From assembly GCA_003242085.1 (NCBI GenBank), contig QBML01000032.1, positions 1 through 61,798 of the forward strand: a stretch of 61,798 nt of DNA, in the 5' to 3' direction. Below, piece after piece: positions 36,946 to 44,833 of this stretch. Under the pieces are notes generated by a model, which ran no database searches, was not told where the DNA came from, and worked only from the letters and a program-made list of their open reading frames with translations. A program made the position numbers and the translations under genes. How positions within the stretch are numbered: position 1 is the first letter of the stretch; each line of letters opens with the position of its first letter. The stretch comes from Pseudanabaena frigida. GTDB taxonomy: Bacteria; Cyanobacteriota; Cyanobacteriia; Pseudanabaenales; Pseudanabaenaceae.

Positions 36946-36982
36946 CCAATAAGAAAGAGCGCAAAGCGCTCTTTCTTATTGG
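36946..36982. terminator. Bidirectional terminator
   Basis: CCAATAAGAAAGAGCGC pairs perfectly with its complement around AAA. The stop codon of the minus-strand fructosamine kinase gene lies in the right arm. Confidence 0.88.
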
Positions 36983-37833
36983 CAGATACTTTCAATCATC
37001 CGACTAGCTTGGGAACCATAGCCCCCACCAAAGAGATTGAAGTGATTGAGAATGTGATAGAGATTGTAGAGAGTTTTGCGCTCTTTGTAGCCAGCATCAA
37101 GGGGATAAGCCGCATTGTAGGCGCGATAAAACTGTGATGGAAAGCCGCCAAATAACTCTGTCATCGCTAAATCCACTTCGCGATCGCCATAATATAGCGC
37201 AGGATCAAAAATCACAGGCTCACCATTGATAAAGGCAGCATTTCCACCCCAGAGATCTCCATGCACCATCGAGGGTTGTGGTTGGTAATCACGAAAAAAT
37301 TTAGGTAGAGCCGCATAGATTTGCTCTTCGGGAATACTGCAACGCCAACCTTTGCGCTTAGCTAAACGAATTTGAAAAGCTAATCGATATTCTCGCCAGA
37401 AATCAATCCAACTATTTGTCCAATTATTAATTTGGGGAGTCGCGCCAATAGTATTGTTTTGATCCCACCCAAAACCGCGATCGCTCGTTATCCGATGCAT
37501 TGCTGCTAGATTTCTGCCCATTGCTTCCCAATCTTGATTACCACCCAATTCGAGGTTTTCCATCACTAGATAAGCTACTTCATCAGCGATACCCCAACAA
37601 ATTGGCTGCGGGATGCGAATTGTTTTAGTGGCAGACATTTGCTTCAGCGCGATCGCCTCGGCAATAAACATATCTAAACAATTTGCATTATTAGTTTTTA
37701 CAAAAAATTGGCGCTTACCATTAGAGAGTTTGGTTGTCTGATTAATGCATCCACCTGACTGCGCTTGACGGCGATCGCTGGTAAATCTCTCGCCTGTAGC
37801 TTGGGAAATAGCGATCGCAATTTCATCCCACAT
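36976..37833 (-). CDS. Fructosamine/ribulosamine 3-kinase family protein
   Basis: The 285-residue protein belongs to the fructosamine kinase family of the protein-kinase-like fold. It contains GGCINQTTKLSNGKRQFFVK (N-lobe, about 28-47), YLVMENLELGG in the hinge, the catalytic loop MVHGDLWGGNAAF (about 190-202) and the metal-binding IFDPALYYGDREVDLAM. Family enzymes phosphorylate sugar adducts on protein lysines, destabilising them, and so repair glycation. The start ATG at 37833 abuts a long hairpin that begins at the next base upstream. Confidence 0.9.
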   Translation of the reverse strand: MWDEIAIAISQATGERFTSDRRQAQSGGCINQTTKLSNGKRQFFVKTNNANCLDMFIAEAIALKQMSATKTIRIPQPICWGIADEVAYLVMENLELGGNQDWEAMGRNLAAMHRITSDRGFGWDQNNTIGATPQINNWTNSWIDFWREYRLAFQIRLAKRKGWRCSIPEEQIYAALPKFFRDYQPQPSMVHGDLWGGNAAFINGEPVIFDPALYYGDREVDLAMTELFGGFPSQFYRAYNAAYPLDAGYKERKTLYNLYHILNHFNLFGGGYGSQASRMIESICQ

Positions 37834-37902
37834 AAATTTCTAACCAAAATTGTGAATGGACACAAAGTGACCCTTCACAATTTTGGTTTTGGTTAGAAAT
37901 TT
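37834..37902. repeat. Long inverted repeat abutting the fructosamine kinase start
   Basis: AAATTTCTAACC...AAAATTGTGAA pairs with TTCACAATTTTGG...GGTTAGAAATTT; the right arm has six extra bases. Read on the minus strand, the hairpin ends exactly at the start codon and leaves no room for a normal ribosome binding site. Confidence 0.75.
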
Positions 37903-38019
37903 AGAGTGCGTTCTCAATAAAACGTAACCCTAAATTTTAAAGACGGTTCGTATACTGTGAATTAACACGATGAATTGATTTATTAATAGAGCTTTAAACA
38001 TTATCTTAATAGGTGAAAT

Positions 38020-38331
38020 ATGATGAACGATATTGGTAAGTACCGCTTTGTTTGCACCCTTACTCTTAGTGATATTTTGGGTCAGGTAATTGTTTGGTTA
38101 GGCGTAATTTTTTTAGCTCTTGCCTCAGCCCTCTCGCTGATGAGCAAGCCAATTTATTCATTTGGAGCAGTTGGCTTAATAGTTGTAACATCTTTACCTT
38201 TCTTACTATTTACCTTTGTCACAACATTATTCAATCACATAGATATTGTGCCTTTGACTGAGGAAGAAATTAAGCGTAATAACTCTAAAATATCTGGTGT
38301 ACGTAAAACTGCGACAAAAGCTTCGGCTTAG
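38020..38331 (+). CDS. Small membrane protein of unknown function
   Basis: The 103-residue protein has two membrane helices, about 20-42 (GQVIVWLGVIFLALASALS) and 50-72 (FGAVGLIVVTSLPFLLFTFV), then a polar C-terminal tail (PLTEEEIKRNNSKISGVRK). No family is recognised with confidence. The gene has its own intergenic region and a following terminator, and codon use resembles its neighbours, so it is very likely real. Confidence 0.55.
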   Translation: MMNDIGKYRFVCTLTLSDILGQVIVWLGVIFLALASALSLMSKPIYSFGAVGLIVVTSLPFLLFTFVTTLFNHIDIVPLTEEEIKRNNSKISGVRKTATKASA

Positions 38332-38348
38332 GAACCTTGCTTCAGGAG

Positions 38349-38395
38349 ACATGCAAAAGAGAGGAGGTGCTTTGCATCTCCTCTCTTTTGCATGT
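38349..38395. terminator. Terminator hairpin
   Basis: ACATGCAAAAGAGAGGAGGTGC pairs with its complement (one G-T) around TTT, 17 bp after the preceding stop. Confidence 0.85.
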
Positions 38396-38458
38396 AGACA
38401 TTGTGAGTATTGTTTGCTAAACCATTAGCTAAGAATTTAGAAATGAGGTTTAACCACT

Positions 38459-38806
38459 GTGCGTCAGCTCAATTTTGTTGTTATTTTTATCGTCGCTCTT
38501 GCATTAGTGTTGTTTGCATTGGAAAATACATCCCCAGCATCAATACAAATCATTCCTCAGCTTAAAGTCGCTGCACCAATCTCGGTTGAGTTGATTCTAG
38601 CTATGGGCTTAGGAGCAGTTTTGGCTTGGATATTCAGCGTATGGTCAGGGTTACAAAAATCAATCGATATGCGTAACAAAAATGTGCAGATCCAGAATCT
38701 GCAAGAAACCGTACAAAATTTAAGCGTTGAGATTGAGGAGCGCAAGCGCTTGGTTTCAGCTTCAGCGATCGACGTAGAAATTGATGAAGATAAGCCCAAA
38801 AGCTAA
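38459..38806 (+). CDS. LapA family (DUF1049) membrane protein
   Basis: The 115-residue protein begins at a GTG. It has two membrane helices (about 5-22 VVIFIVALALVLFALENTS and 42-64 VELILAMGLGAVLAWIFSV) linked by the hallmark ENTSPASIQIIP, then a coiled-coil tail (KNVQIQNLQETVQNLSVEIE). This is the LapA/DUF1049 layout; in E. coli LapA works with LapB in lipopolysaccharide assembly and quality control, while the cyanobacterial role is undetermined. The stop codon lies inside the left arm of a large hairpin. Confidence 0.82.
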   Translation: MRQLNFVVIFIVALALVLFALENTSPASIQIIPQLKVAAPISVELILAMGLGAVLAWIFSVWSGLQKSIDMRNKNVQIQNLQETVQNLSVEIEERKRLVSASAIDVEIDEDKPKS

Positions 38807-38860
38807 TCGATCGAAAAGAAGGGGCACGAAGCGCCCTTTATTTTCGATCGATTAGCTTTT
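38798..38860. terminator. 63-nt hairpin overlapping the lapA stop
   Basis: AAAAGCTAATCGATCGAAAA pairs with TTTTCGATCGATTAGCTTTT; inner segments GGGGC and GCGCCC flank ACGAA. The lapA stop (38804-38806) is part of the left arm, so coding sequence contributes to the stem. Confidence 0.85.
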
Positions 38861-38907
38861 TCACTGCAATCGATGATATTTTTAAGCATTCGCTTCTCGC
38901 AAGCTCC

Positions 38908-39744
38908 ATGACCATATCGATCGCTGAATCAGTTACAAAAGATGCCATTGCCCTATTAATCGACCTTGCAGAACGAGGTGAAATCGATCCTTGGGATGTG
39001 CAGGTGATCGATGTGGTCGATCGCTTTTTGTCGCGGCTGATTGTGAGCGATCGGCGAGATTTATATGATTCAGGGCAGGCAATGCTCTACGCTTCGATGC
39101 TGGTATTGCTCAAAGCGAACTCATTGTCAGACATCCAAACTGCCTATGAACAAGCTGAAGAGACCACCGATGATGAGATGGATGATTCGGGCGAAGTAAT
39201 TGCCGACTCCTTAAGATTACCAACAGACTTTGATAAACGCCTACGCCGCTTGCCAGTAGCACTACCCCCCAAAGCGCGACGGATCACTCTAGAGGAGTTA
39301 ATCACCCAGATAGAAGCGATCGCCGAAATTGTCGATCGTAAAACTAGTAAACCAGCTAAGCGTCCAATTCAGAGTAAAATGGCGCGTAAGGCAGCGATGA
39401 AAGCGATCGCCCAACTCGCCCACAAAGAGAATTTATCGGAGATGGTTGCAGAAATTGAGCGTTATTTTTTACTGCATCCTGATGAAGAAATTGAGATATC
39501 AGAATTAGCCGCAGTATTTAACGATCGTGTGGGAGTTTTTTGGGGATTATTGTTGATGTCTTCGCAGTCAAAGGTAGAGTTATTTCAAGAAGAGTTTTAT
39601 GGCAAGATCCAGATTGTTCCAACCATCAAAACTCCATCCATCCCATCTATAAAAGAAGTACCATTTATAAATAGCTCTGCCAATTCCACCCTAGATTCGA
39701 CTCAGCTACAATTAAAGTTCTCTGAATTAAAAGACGTTTCGTGA
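38908..39744 (+). CDS. scpA: Segregation and condensation protein A (ScpA)
   Basis: The 278-residue protein is a kleisin. It has the N-terminal VTKDAIALLIDLAERGEIDPWDVQVIDVVD start (read in parts, residues 8-37) and YASMLVLLKANSL, typical of ScpA, and a C-terminal winged-helix region with LHPDEEIEISELAAVF near 190-205. ScpA bridges SMC heads with ScpB in chromosome condensation. The acidic middle (EETTDDEMDDSGE) is a linker. The stop overlaps the next gene by 4 bp, coupling the two. Confidence 0.85.
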   Translation: MTISIAESVTKDAIALLIDLAERGEIDPWDVQVIDVVDRFLSRLIVSDRRDLYDSGQAMLYASMLVLLKANSLSDIQTAYEQAEETTDDEMDDSGEVIADSLRLPTDFDKRLRRLPVALPPKARRITLEELITQIEAIAEIVDRKTSKPAKRPIQSKMARKAAMKAIAQLAHKENLSEMVAEIERYFLLHPDEEIEISELAAVFNDRVGVFWGLLLMSSQSKVELFQEEFYGKIQIVPTIKTPSIPSIKEVPFINSSANSTLDSTQLQLKFSELKDVS

Positions 39745-40238
39745 AGTATCCAAAACTATCTGGCTATTACCGCTCTCGGCATTTTGTCACCAGTCTTATC
39801 ACTGGGATCATTATGGGAATGGGCACAATTACTATTTGCTTAACCAATTCCCCCCCTGAATCATTAGCACAGGTTCGTAACTCCGTATATAAACCGACTA
39901 CGCTCAGCAGTGGTGTGGATGTTAACGATATCCTGACGGACAAAGATATTCCCACAGGTCAGAAAGGCTTTGCCCGTGACTATACAATTGACGTACAAAA
40001 AGATGAGCGCCTAGAAATCACGGTCAGTTCTGGAAGTTTTGATACGGTTTTGAGTCTGTTAGATAGCAAGGGCGAGGTAATTGCCGAAAATGATGATGCT
40101 GTTGGTGATACTACTAACTCACTGATATTTTTTAAAGTGCGCCAATCAGGAACTTACACTATCCGAGTATCTTCCTTTGGTGGCAGTAGCGGCGGCAAAT
40201 TTACCCTAAAAGTCAATAAACTGCGCGTTGTAAATTGA
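39741..40238 (+). CDS. Secreted PPC-domain protein
   Basis: The 165-residue protein starts at a GTG that overlaps the scpA stop (GTGA). A signal peptide (hydrophobic about 17-36, ending ESLAQ) is followed by one bacterial pre-peptidase C-terminal (PPC) beta-sandwich domain: DYTIDVQKDERLEITVSSGS, FDTVLSLLDSKGEVIAENDD and YTIRVSSFGGSSGGKFTLKV. PPC domains usually flank secreted proteases; stand-alone ones are common in cyanobacteria and lack known activity. Coupling with scpA is positional and no functional link is evident. Confidence 0.82.
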   Translation: MKYPKLSGYYRSRHFVTSLITGIIMGMGTITICLTNSPPESLAQVRNSVYKPTTLSSGVDVNDILTDKDIPTGQKGFARDYTIDVQKDERLEITVSSGSFDTVLSLLDSKGEVIAENDDAVGDTTNSLIFFKVRQSGTYTIRVSSFGGSSGGKFTLKVNKLRVVN

Positions 40239-40308
40239 GGCTTCGACTACGCTCAGTCACCAGTTTACGGTGGCTGAGCGTAGCAATACTTGCCGAATTA
40301 TCGAAGCC
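40239..40308. repeat. GCTTCGACTACGCTCAG inverted repeat
   Basis: GGCTTCGACTACGCTCAG and TCACC pair with GGTGGCTGAGCGTAG and the distal CGAAGCC, the last after an inserted stretch of about 20 bp. It begins directly after the PPC gene stop. Same family as 30328-30371. Confidence 0.6.
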
Positions 40309-40463
40309 TGCCTGTCTAAGATATCGATATCCTTGGCATTCGAGATTCTATCTCTTCCCAAGTTTTTAGAGAAACGGCGATCACCACTTTTTTTGCATTG
40401 CACCATTATTTTGATCGTAGTTAGGTATATTTTTGTAGTAGGTTTACACTGGTAAGGAAGGTT

Positions 40464-41180
40464 TTGGGTACAGCATTGTCACTTAAAGGCAAAAGTATTG
40501 CGATTACGGGTGCTTCAGGCACAATGGGCAAAGCCTTAGTGTCTGAGCTTGGCAAGCGAGAGGCGCAGATAATCGCCCTAACAACTTCGCCTGATGCGAG
40601 CTTTGACACTGAAATTAATGGTAATCAAAAAATAGAAGTGCTGACATGGCAACTAGGTAATGAGTCTGCTCTTCGCGATCGTTTACAAACAGTTGATATT
40701 CTCATTCTCAATCACGGTATCAATGTATTAGGAGCAAGAGATTCTGAAGCAATTTATAAATCCTACGAAGTTAATACCTTTTCAGTTTTTCGTTGGATCG
40801 ATTTGTTCTTAGAATCTATAAATGAATCAAAACATATCGCAGCTAAAGAAGTTTGGGTAAATACTTCCGAAGCAGAAGTGAATCCTGCCTTCAGTCCTCT
40901 GTACGAACTTTCAAAACGGGCAATCGGCGATTTGGTTACATTACGCCGTCTTGATGCCCCTTGTCCGATTCGCAAATTGATTTTGGGACCTTTCAAAAGT
41001 AATCTCAATCCCTACGGCGTGATGTCTGCTAGTTTTGTAGCTTGGGCGATCGCAACTTTGGCGGAACTCGGATTTCGCGATATCATCGTCACTATCAATC
41101 CAATCACATTTATCGCTTATCCGATTAAAGAGTTTTGGAGATCGCTCTACTTTCGGATGTTTTCACGCTGCAAGCCATGA
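40464..41180 (+). CDS. Short-chain dehydrogenase/reductase family protein
   Basis: The 238-residue protein starts at a TTG 6 nt after AAGGAAGG. It has the SDR cofactor motif SIAITGASGTMGKALVSEL (about 11-30), the NHG strand ILILNHGINVLG and a modified active site (WVNTSEAEVN...YELSKRA, with Y-x3-K as YELSK). It resembles the reductase part of cyanobacterial proteins annotated as bifunctional sterol desaturase/short-chain dehydrogenase, but the desaturase part is absent here. A C-terminal amphipathic segment (FIAYPIKEFWRSLYFRMF) may contact membrane. Its stop overlaps the next start by 4 bp (ATGA). Confidence 0.8.
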   Translation: MGTALSLKGKSIAITGASGTMGKALVSELGKREAQIIALTTSPDASFDTEINGNQKIEVLTWQLGNESALRDRLQTVDILILNHGINVLGARDSEAIYKSYEVNTFSVFRWIDLFLESINESKHIAAKEVWVNTSEAEVNPAFSPLYELSKRAIGDLVTLRRLDAPCPIRKLILGPFKSNLNPYGVMSASFVAWAIATLAELGFRDIIVTINPITFIAYPIKEFWRSLYFRMFSRCKP

Positions 41181-42040
41181 TAAATACTCTTATAAATCCC
41201 ACATTACAAACTGAAATTTGCCAATTCATCCGTGAAATTGGTCAAAAAGCGATTCATCTGAGAGAATTAGGCTTTCAAGTTACTGAGAAAGGCTTTGATG
41301 ATTATGTGACTAATGTCGATCGCGAACTCGATCTACTTTTAAGTCAAAGATTTCAGGAATGGTTTCCTAATGATGTGGTGATTAGTGAAGAAAACTTGCG
41401 ATCGCAAGCACTTTGGCGACAGCAATCAGAACTTACTAAAAAGTTTTGGTTTATCGATCCCATCGATGGTACTGATGACTTTATTCATGGGCGTGAATTC
41501 TACTCCGTAATGGTAGGTGTTTTAGAAGCATTTCAGCCAGTGCTAGGTTGGGTCTATGCACCAAAGAGCGATCGCCTCTACTTTGGCGGGACTGCTATCA
41601 ATGGCTTATTTATAGTTACTAATGGCAATATCCCTGAAGTTTTACATCCGCAAGCACCAATTGGCTCTAGTCGAGATCGCGTAATCGTCAGTAAAAAAGA
41701 TGACCTCGCCTATGGTAATGCGATTCGTGCTGCTGTTCCAAATGTTGAATTTTATAGTCTCGGTAGTTTTGGATTGAAAGTAATGGAAGTTGTACTGGGT
41801 CGAGCCAGTGCCTACATCTATCTCAATCGCCGCGTTAAACTTTGGGATACCGTTGGGCCATTAGCGATCGCAAGGGCAGCAGGTTTAGTTTGTTGCGATC
41901 TCAATGGGCGTGAGATTGGATTTGGCTATGATGATATTAATCCTGACAACTTGACTCACAATCAAATGATTGTCATTGGCTGGCAAAAGTTTATTGACTT
42001 ATATCGTGAAGCGATCTCTAAAGAGTTAAACAATATTTGA
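41177..42040 (+). CDS. Inositol monophosphatase/CysQ-like phosphatase
   Basis: The ATG at 41177 overlaps the SDR stop and gives 287 residues; an earlier in-frame ATG lies within the SDR gene. Metal-site motifs are present: VISEEN (about 72-77), WFIDPIDGTDDFIHG (about 91-105) and the C-terminal KLWDTVGPLAIARAAG (about 227-242, the WD pair). Members hydrolyse inositol phosphates, sugar bisphosphates or 3'-phosphoadenosine phosphates with Mg2+; the exact substrate cannot be told. The gene is translationally coupled to the SDR. Confidence 0.88.
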   Translation: MINTLINPTLQTEICQFIREIGQKAIHLRELGFQVTEKGFDDYVTNVDRELDLLLSQRFQEWFPNDVVISEENLRSQALWRQQSELTKKFWFIDPIDGTDDFIHGREFYSVMVGVLEAFQPVLGWVYAPKSDRLYFGGTAINGLFIVTNGNIPEVLHPQAPIGSSRDRVIVSKKDDLAYGNAIRAAVPNVEFYSLGSFGLKVMEVVLGRASAYIYLNRRVKLWDTVGPLAIARAAGLVCCDLNGREIGFGYDDINPDNLTHNQMIVIGWQKFIDLYREAISKELNNI

Positions 42041-42044
42041 GATG

Positions 42045-42155
42045 TATAGCAATAAAAGAGATAGGACAAATCAAAGTCCAAATAAATAGAGGTGGCGCTT
42101 CGCGCCACCTCTATTTATTTGGACTTTTGCACTACACACAACTTGCATTGCTATA
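42045..42155. repeat. Complete modular hairpin repeat element
   Basis: A 111-bp unit with ends TATAGCAAT and ATTGCTATA. Inside, AGAGATAGGACAAATC leads to a near-perfect hairpin (42073-42127) with arms AAAGTCCAAATAAATAGAGG and a GCTTCGC apex, then a right flank ending CAACTTGCATTGCTATA. It starts 4 bp after the phosphatase stop. The middle of the stem is almost the same as at 1-51 (AAATAAATAGAGG). Confidence 0.85.
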
Positions 42156-42237
42156 GAACAGATCGAGAACTCTTTGTCTTCGAGCAACTTGAGAGTTTCT
42201 ATATTGATTCTATTTAGTGACAAATTAGAATAAAAAG

Positions 42238-42417
42238 TAGAAAAGCTTATAAATGAATCATTTACTCTTCTATTCTTATTCCCACACTGTGAGATAAGCT
42301 ATTTAGCTGATGTGAAAACGTAGCTTCTTTGAGAAGCTAAAAAAAGCAACATAGATGTTTCGTTAAGCCCATTTGTAGCGAGATTTAAACCTACCAGTTT
42401 AAGTCTCGCTATTTTTG
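42238..42417 (+). ncRNA. Candidate small RNA or transcribed leader with two hairpins
   Basis: TTGATT (42204-42209) and TAGAAT (42226-42231) with 16-bp spacing could form a promoter. About 90-140 nt downstream are a small hairpin TAGCTTC/GAAGCTA (42322-42340) and a stronger one TAGCGAGATTTAAAC/GTTTAAGTCTCGCTA (42377-42412, one G-T) directly followed by TTTTT, the form of an intrinsic terminator. No open frame fits. It could be a free-standing RNA of about 180 nt or an attenuated leader of the DUF3177 gene that begins 100 bp later. Confidence 0.4.
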
Positions 42418-42516
42418 TTGAAACAATCTAATTATTTAGCTACTTATTTGTAATTATTTATAGCGAGTTAGTATAGTAACATAACTTGAAAGATCTGGTC
42501 AGAATTTTTTGCTTTT

Positions 42517-43107
42517 ATGGATGCATCCCTTATTCGTCAACTTGTATGGCTAGACTATCGATTAGCTCTGCTATTTATTGTGCTTATACCTTTCGGATTG
42601 CTTTGCTGGGCTTTTCAGAGTAAAAGCGAAGCGATCAAGCGATCGCTGCTTTTATACTGGCGTGTTGCTAGTTTAGTACTTATTACTATTTATTTAGCAA
42701 TCGGTAGTTTAGCGATCGCTTTTATATCGGGTATTGTTGCCGAGATCTTAATTGTTTTAGCTCTTTGGTTTTGGCAAGATTTAAATGAAGATATTGAAGC
42801 TTCGCGTAAAAGTCTTCAACCAATTTATTTGGGATGGCGTTGGGCAGTGACTGTTTATTGCTTCTTTAGTGTTGGCTTACGGATATTATTTGCTAACTGT
42901 GCATTTGTAAAAGCAGAGCAACTAAGTGATATTTGCAAAACTTGGTTTGAGCCTCCGCTAAGTTTTAGTGACTTATTTCATCATGGCGTACCAGTTGAGA
43001 ACTTAGCATTTTTTGGAGCCGTTGGAGGTATTGTTTATTGTTTATACTTCTTCTCTTTTGTTGCCTTTAGCCTACCAAAAACGGGCAGAATTGCATTTCG
43101 TGACTAG
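42517..43107 (+). CDS. DUF3177 family membrane protein
   Basis: The 196-residue protein matches the cyanobacterial DUF3177 family: MDASLIRQLVWLDYRLALL, then a helix LLFIVLIPFGLLCWAFQ, QSKSEAIKRSLLLYWRVASL, and two to three further helices (about 45-80 and 95-120), ending with a helix YCLYFFSFVAFSLPKTGRIA. Four to five membrane segments are visible. Function unknown. The upstream region contains a transcription-terminator-like hairpin. Confidence 0.8.
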   Translation: MDASLIRQLVWLDYRLALLFIVLIPFGLLCWAFQSKSEAIKRSLLLYWRVASLVLITIYLAIGSLAIAFISGIVAEILIVLALWFWQDLNEDIEASRKSLQPIYLGWRWAVTVYCFFSVGLRILFANCAFVKAEQLSDICKTWFEPPLSFSDLFHHGVPVENLAFFGAVGGIVYCLYFFSFVAFSLPKTGRIAFRD

Positions 43108-43118
43108 CTTTTAAGATC

Positions 43119-43173
43119 AAAACCCAAATAAATAAAGGCGGCGCAAAGCACCGCCTTTATTTATTTGGGTTTT
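43119..43173. terminator. 26-bp hairpin, terminator of the DUF3177 gene
   Basis: Arms AAAACCCAAATAAATAAAGG... pair over 26 bp around AAA (one mismatch near the apex). The outer 15 bases equal those at 1-51. Confidence 0.85.
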
Positions 43174-43175
43174 CT

Positions 43176-43318
43176 CTATAGCAATCCTAATTGAGATATG
43201 AGAAGCTTCAAAACTTCTGCAATCTCAGTGCATCGCAAAGCTCAGCCAGCAATAATAATCGTTGGCTGAGCTTTGAGCTTAACCAACGCCCAAATTCTTA
43301 CATCTCATTTAGGACTAC
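43176..43318 (+). repeat. Dispersed repeat with terminal inverted repeats, copy A
   Basis: Begins CTATAGCAATCCTAATTGAG and ends CTCATTTAGGACTACC. The interior contains CAGTGCATCG, AAGCTCAGCCAGCAATAATA and TTGGCTGAGC. Reading 59752-59878 on the minus strand gives the same order of blocks, so these are two copies of one element. Confidence 0.78.
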
Positions 43319-43320
43319 CC

Positions 43321-43365
43321 CATAAACAAAGAAAGCTTCGCATTTCGAAGCTTTCTTTGTTTATG
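43321..43365. terminator. nadK terminator
   Basis: CATAAACAAAGAAAGCTTCG pairs perfectly with its complement around CATTT/TT; the nadK stop (43361-43363) lies in the right arm. Confidence 0.85.
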
Positions 43366-44293
43366 TTGCTCTATGTTGATTGGGGTAACGCACTCTTGCG
43401 CCTGCCCACAAAAGCTTTTGACGTAATGCTTGATAGTAAGAATAGTCTTCTCGCAAAACAATAAATTGCGCCTGACAATCCGACATCCGAATATCTACTC
43501 TTTGTCCTGGGAAAATTGAAGTTGCAATTACCCCATCTGTCCATAGCTTTAAACTAAAGTCATCCGTAGAGAGCGGCCAAATGCTGACCGTTAATTTTGG
43601 CGGAATCACGATCGCTCGACTCGACAGACTCAATGGACAAATAGGCGTAATTGCGATCGCGTGCATTCCCGAATGTACGATGGGACCATTGGCAGCCACT
43701 GTGTAGGAGGTCGATCCAGTTGGGGTAGCCACGATGAGTCCATCACCATGATATTGATCGACAACTTCGCCCTCAATCTCTAATTCCAAGGATGCAGTAA
43801 CCATGCGATCGGGAGATGCAGGCTTTACACACATCTCGTTTAAGCACAAAAAAGGGCCACTGGGCTGACCTAACCTGTCACCTAAACCACGATCGACATT
43901 AATAATTTTTGCTTCCAGCATCATCCGCCGTTCGATCGCAAAGCGATCGGATAACAGTCGCTCCCATATTTCAACAGTATTTCCACATTCCTCAATGGAG
44001 TGAGTGAGAAAGCCCAAATGCCCACCCACATTAATTGCTAAAATTGGCACCCCAAGTTTTGCTAAATATCTGGCTGCGCCTAAGGTAGCCCCATCTCCGC
44101 CTAAGACAACTGCGAGATCGATTTCTTGATGCATCGATTCTAAAAAAACAGGATAGGGATTGTCATTTGCCCCCGTTGGTCCGATTAATACTTTGACCCC
44201 AAGCTCTTCTAGCTCGCAACTACATCGCTCTGCCCAGCTTTTGCCAATTTGACTGCCCGACTTATACGCAATTATGGCTTTACGAATTTTCAC
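43361..44293 (-). CDS. nadK: NAD kinase
   Basis: The 310-residue protein has the NAD kinase signatures DLAVVLGGDGATLGAARYL (GGDG, about 60-78), INVGGHLGFLT (NxGxxGFL, about 86-98) and GDGLIVATPTGSTSYTVAAN (about 183-202). It phosphorylates NAD to NADP using ATP. Cyanobacteria commonly have two NAD kinases; which of the two groups this belongs to was not determined. Monocistronic, with a large gene-free region upstream. Confidence 0.95.
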   Translation of the reverse strand: MKIRKAIIAYKSGSQIGKSWAERCSCELEELGVKVLIGPTGANDNPYPVFLESMHQEIDLAVVLGGDGATLGAARYLAKLGVPILAINVGGHLGFLTHSIEECGNTVEIWERLLSDRFAIERRMMLEAKIINVDRGLGDRLGQPSGPFLCLNEMCVKPASPDRMVTASLELEIEGEVVDQYHGDGLIVATPTGSTSYTVAANGPIVHSGMHAIAITPICPLSLSSRAIVIPPKLTVSIWPLSTDDFSLKLWTDGVIATSIFPGQRVDIRMSDCQAQFIVLREDYSYYQALRQKLLWAGARVRYPNQHRAT

Positions 44294-44833
44294 GGATGCC
44301 TCTCAAATTGGAATTAATTATTAACGAGAGCGGTAGCCCGAAGCACTGCCCCGTGAATCTTTAAGATTGGATATCCCTACTTGGATATCCCTACAATGTT
44401 ATAAGCAGGTAGTCACAATTAAATATAAAACCTTGAAACCTGCACCGCTAGAGAGCGCAACGGGCTGCGCAGGTTTTGGGTTTAGGTTTTAATTATGCCG
44501 AGTTACTTAGCGATCTCCGTATCACCGTCATTTTCTAGCTTTGCATTTTGGCATTTACCGTAAATGCTCGACATAAAATTGGGATATTTAGGCTTGAACC
44601 ATTTTCATATTTGTAAACAAATGTCAAGCTCACTTTGCGCTACGCGAGCTTAATATCTAAAAATTTTCACAATCAAAATTGCTGTCAGTTAACGCGATAA
44701 ATGGCGTAATTTGTCTTTTTTGAGCCAGTATTGTCATGGATTTTTCTAAATTCAAGAAAATTAATGATACAAAAAGCAAATTTTTGAGATAAGATTTGAC
44801 ACTAGGTAAAATTCTTTGTGTGAAGGGTAAGTC
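44294..44833. other. 540-bp gene-free region
   Basis: It separates divergent nadK and the coiled-coil gene. It contains a 14-bp perfect tandem duplication, TTGGATATCCCTAC at 44367-44380 and 44381-44394. There is also an inverted repeat AAACCTGC...GCAGGTTT (about 44434-44480) enclosing CGCTAGAGAGCGCAACGG. No conserved open frame was recognised. The promoters of both genes should be here. Confidence 0.5.
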
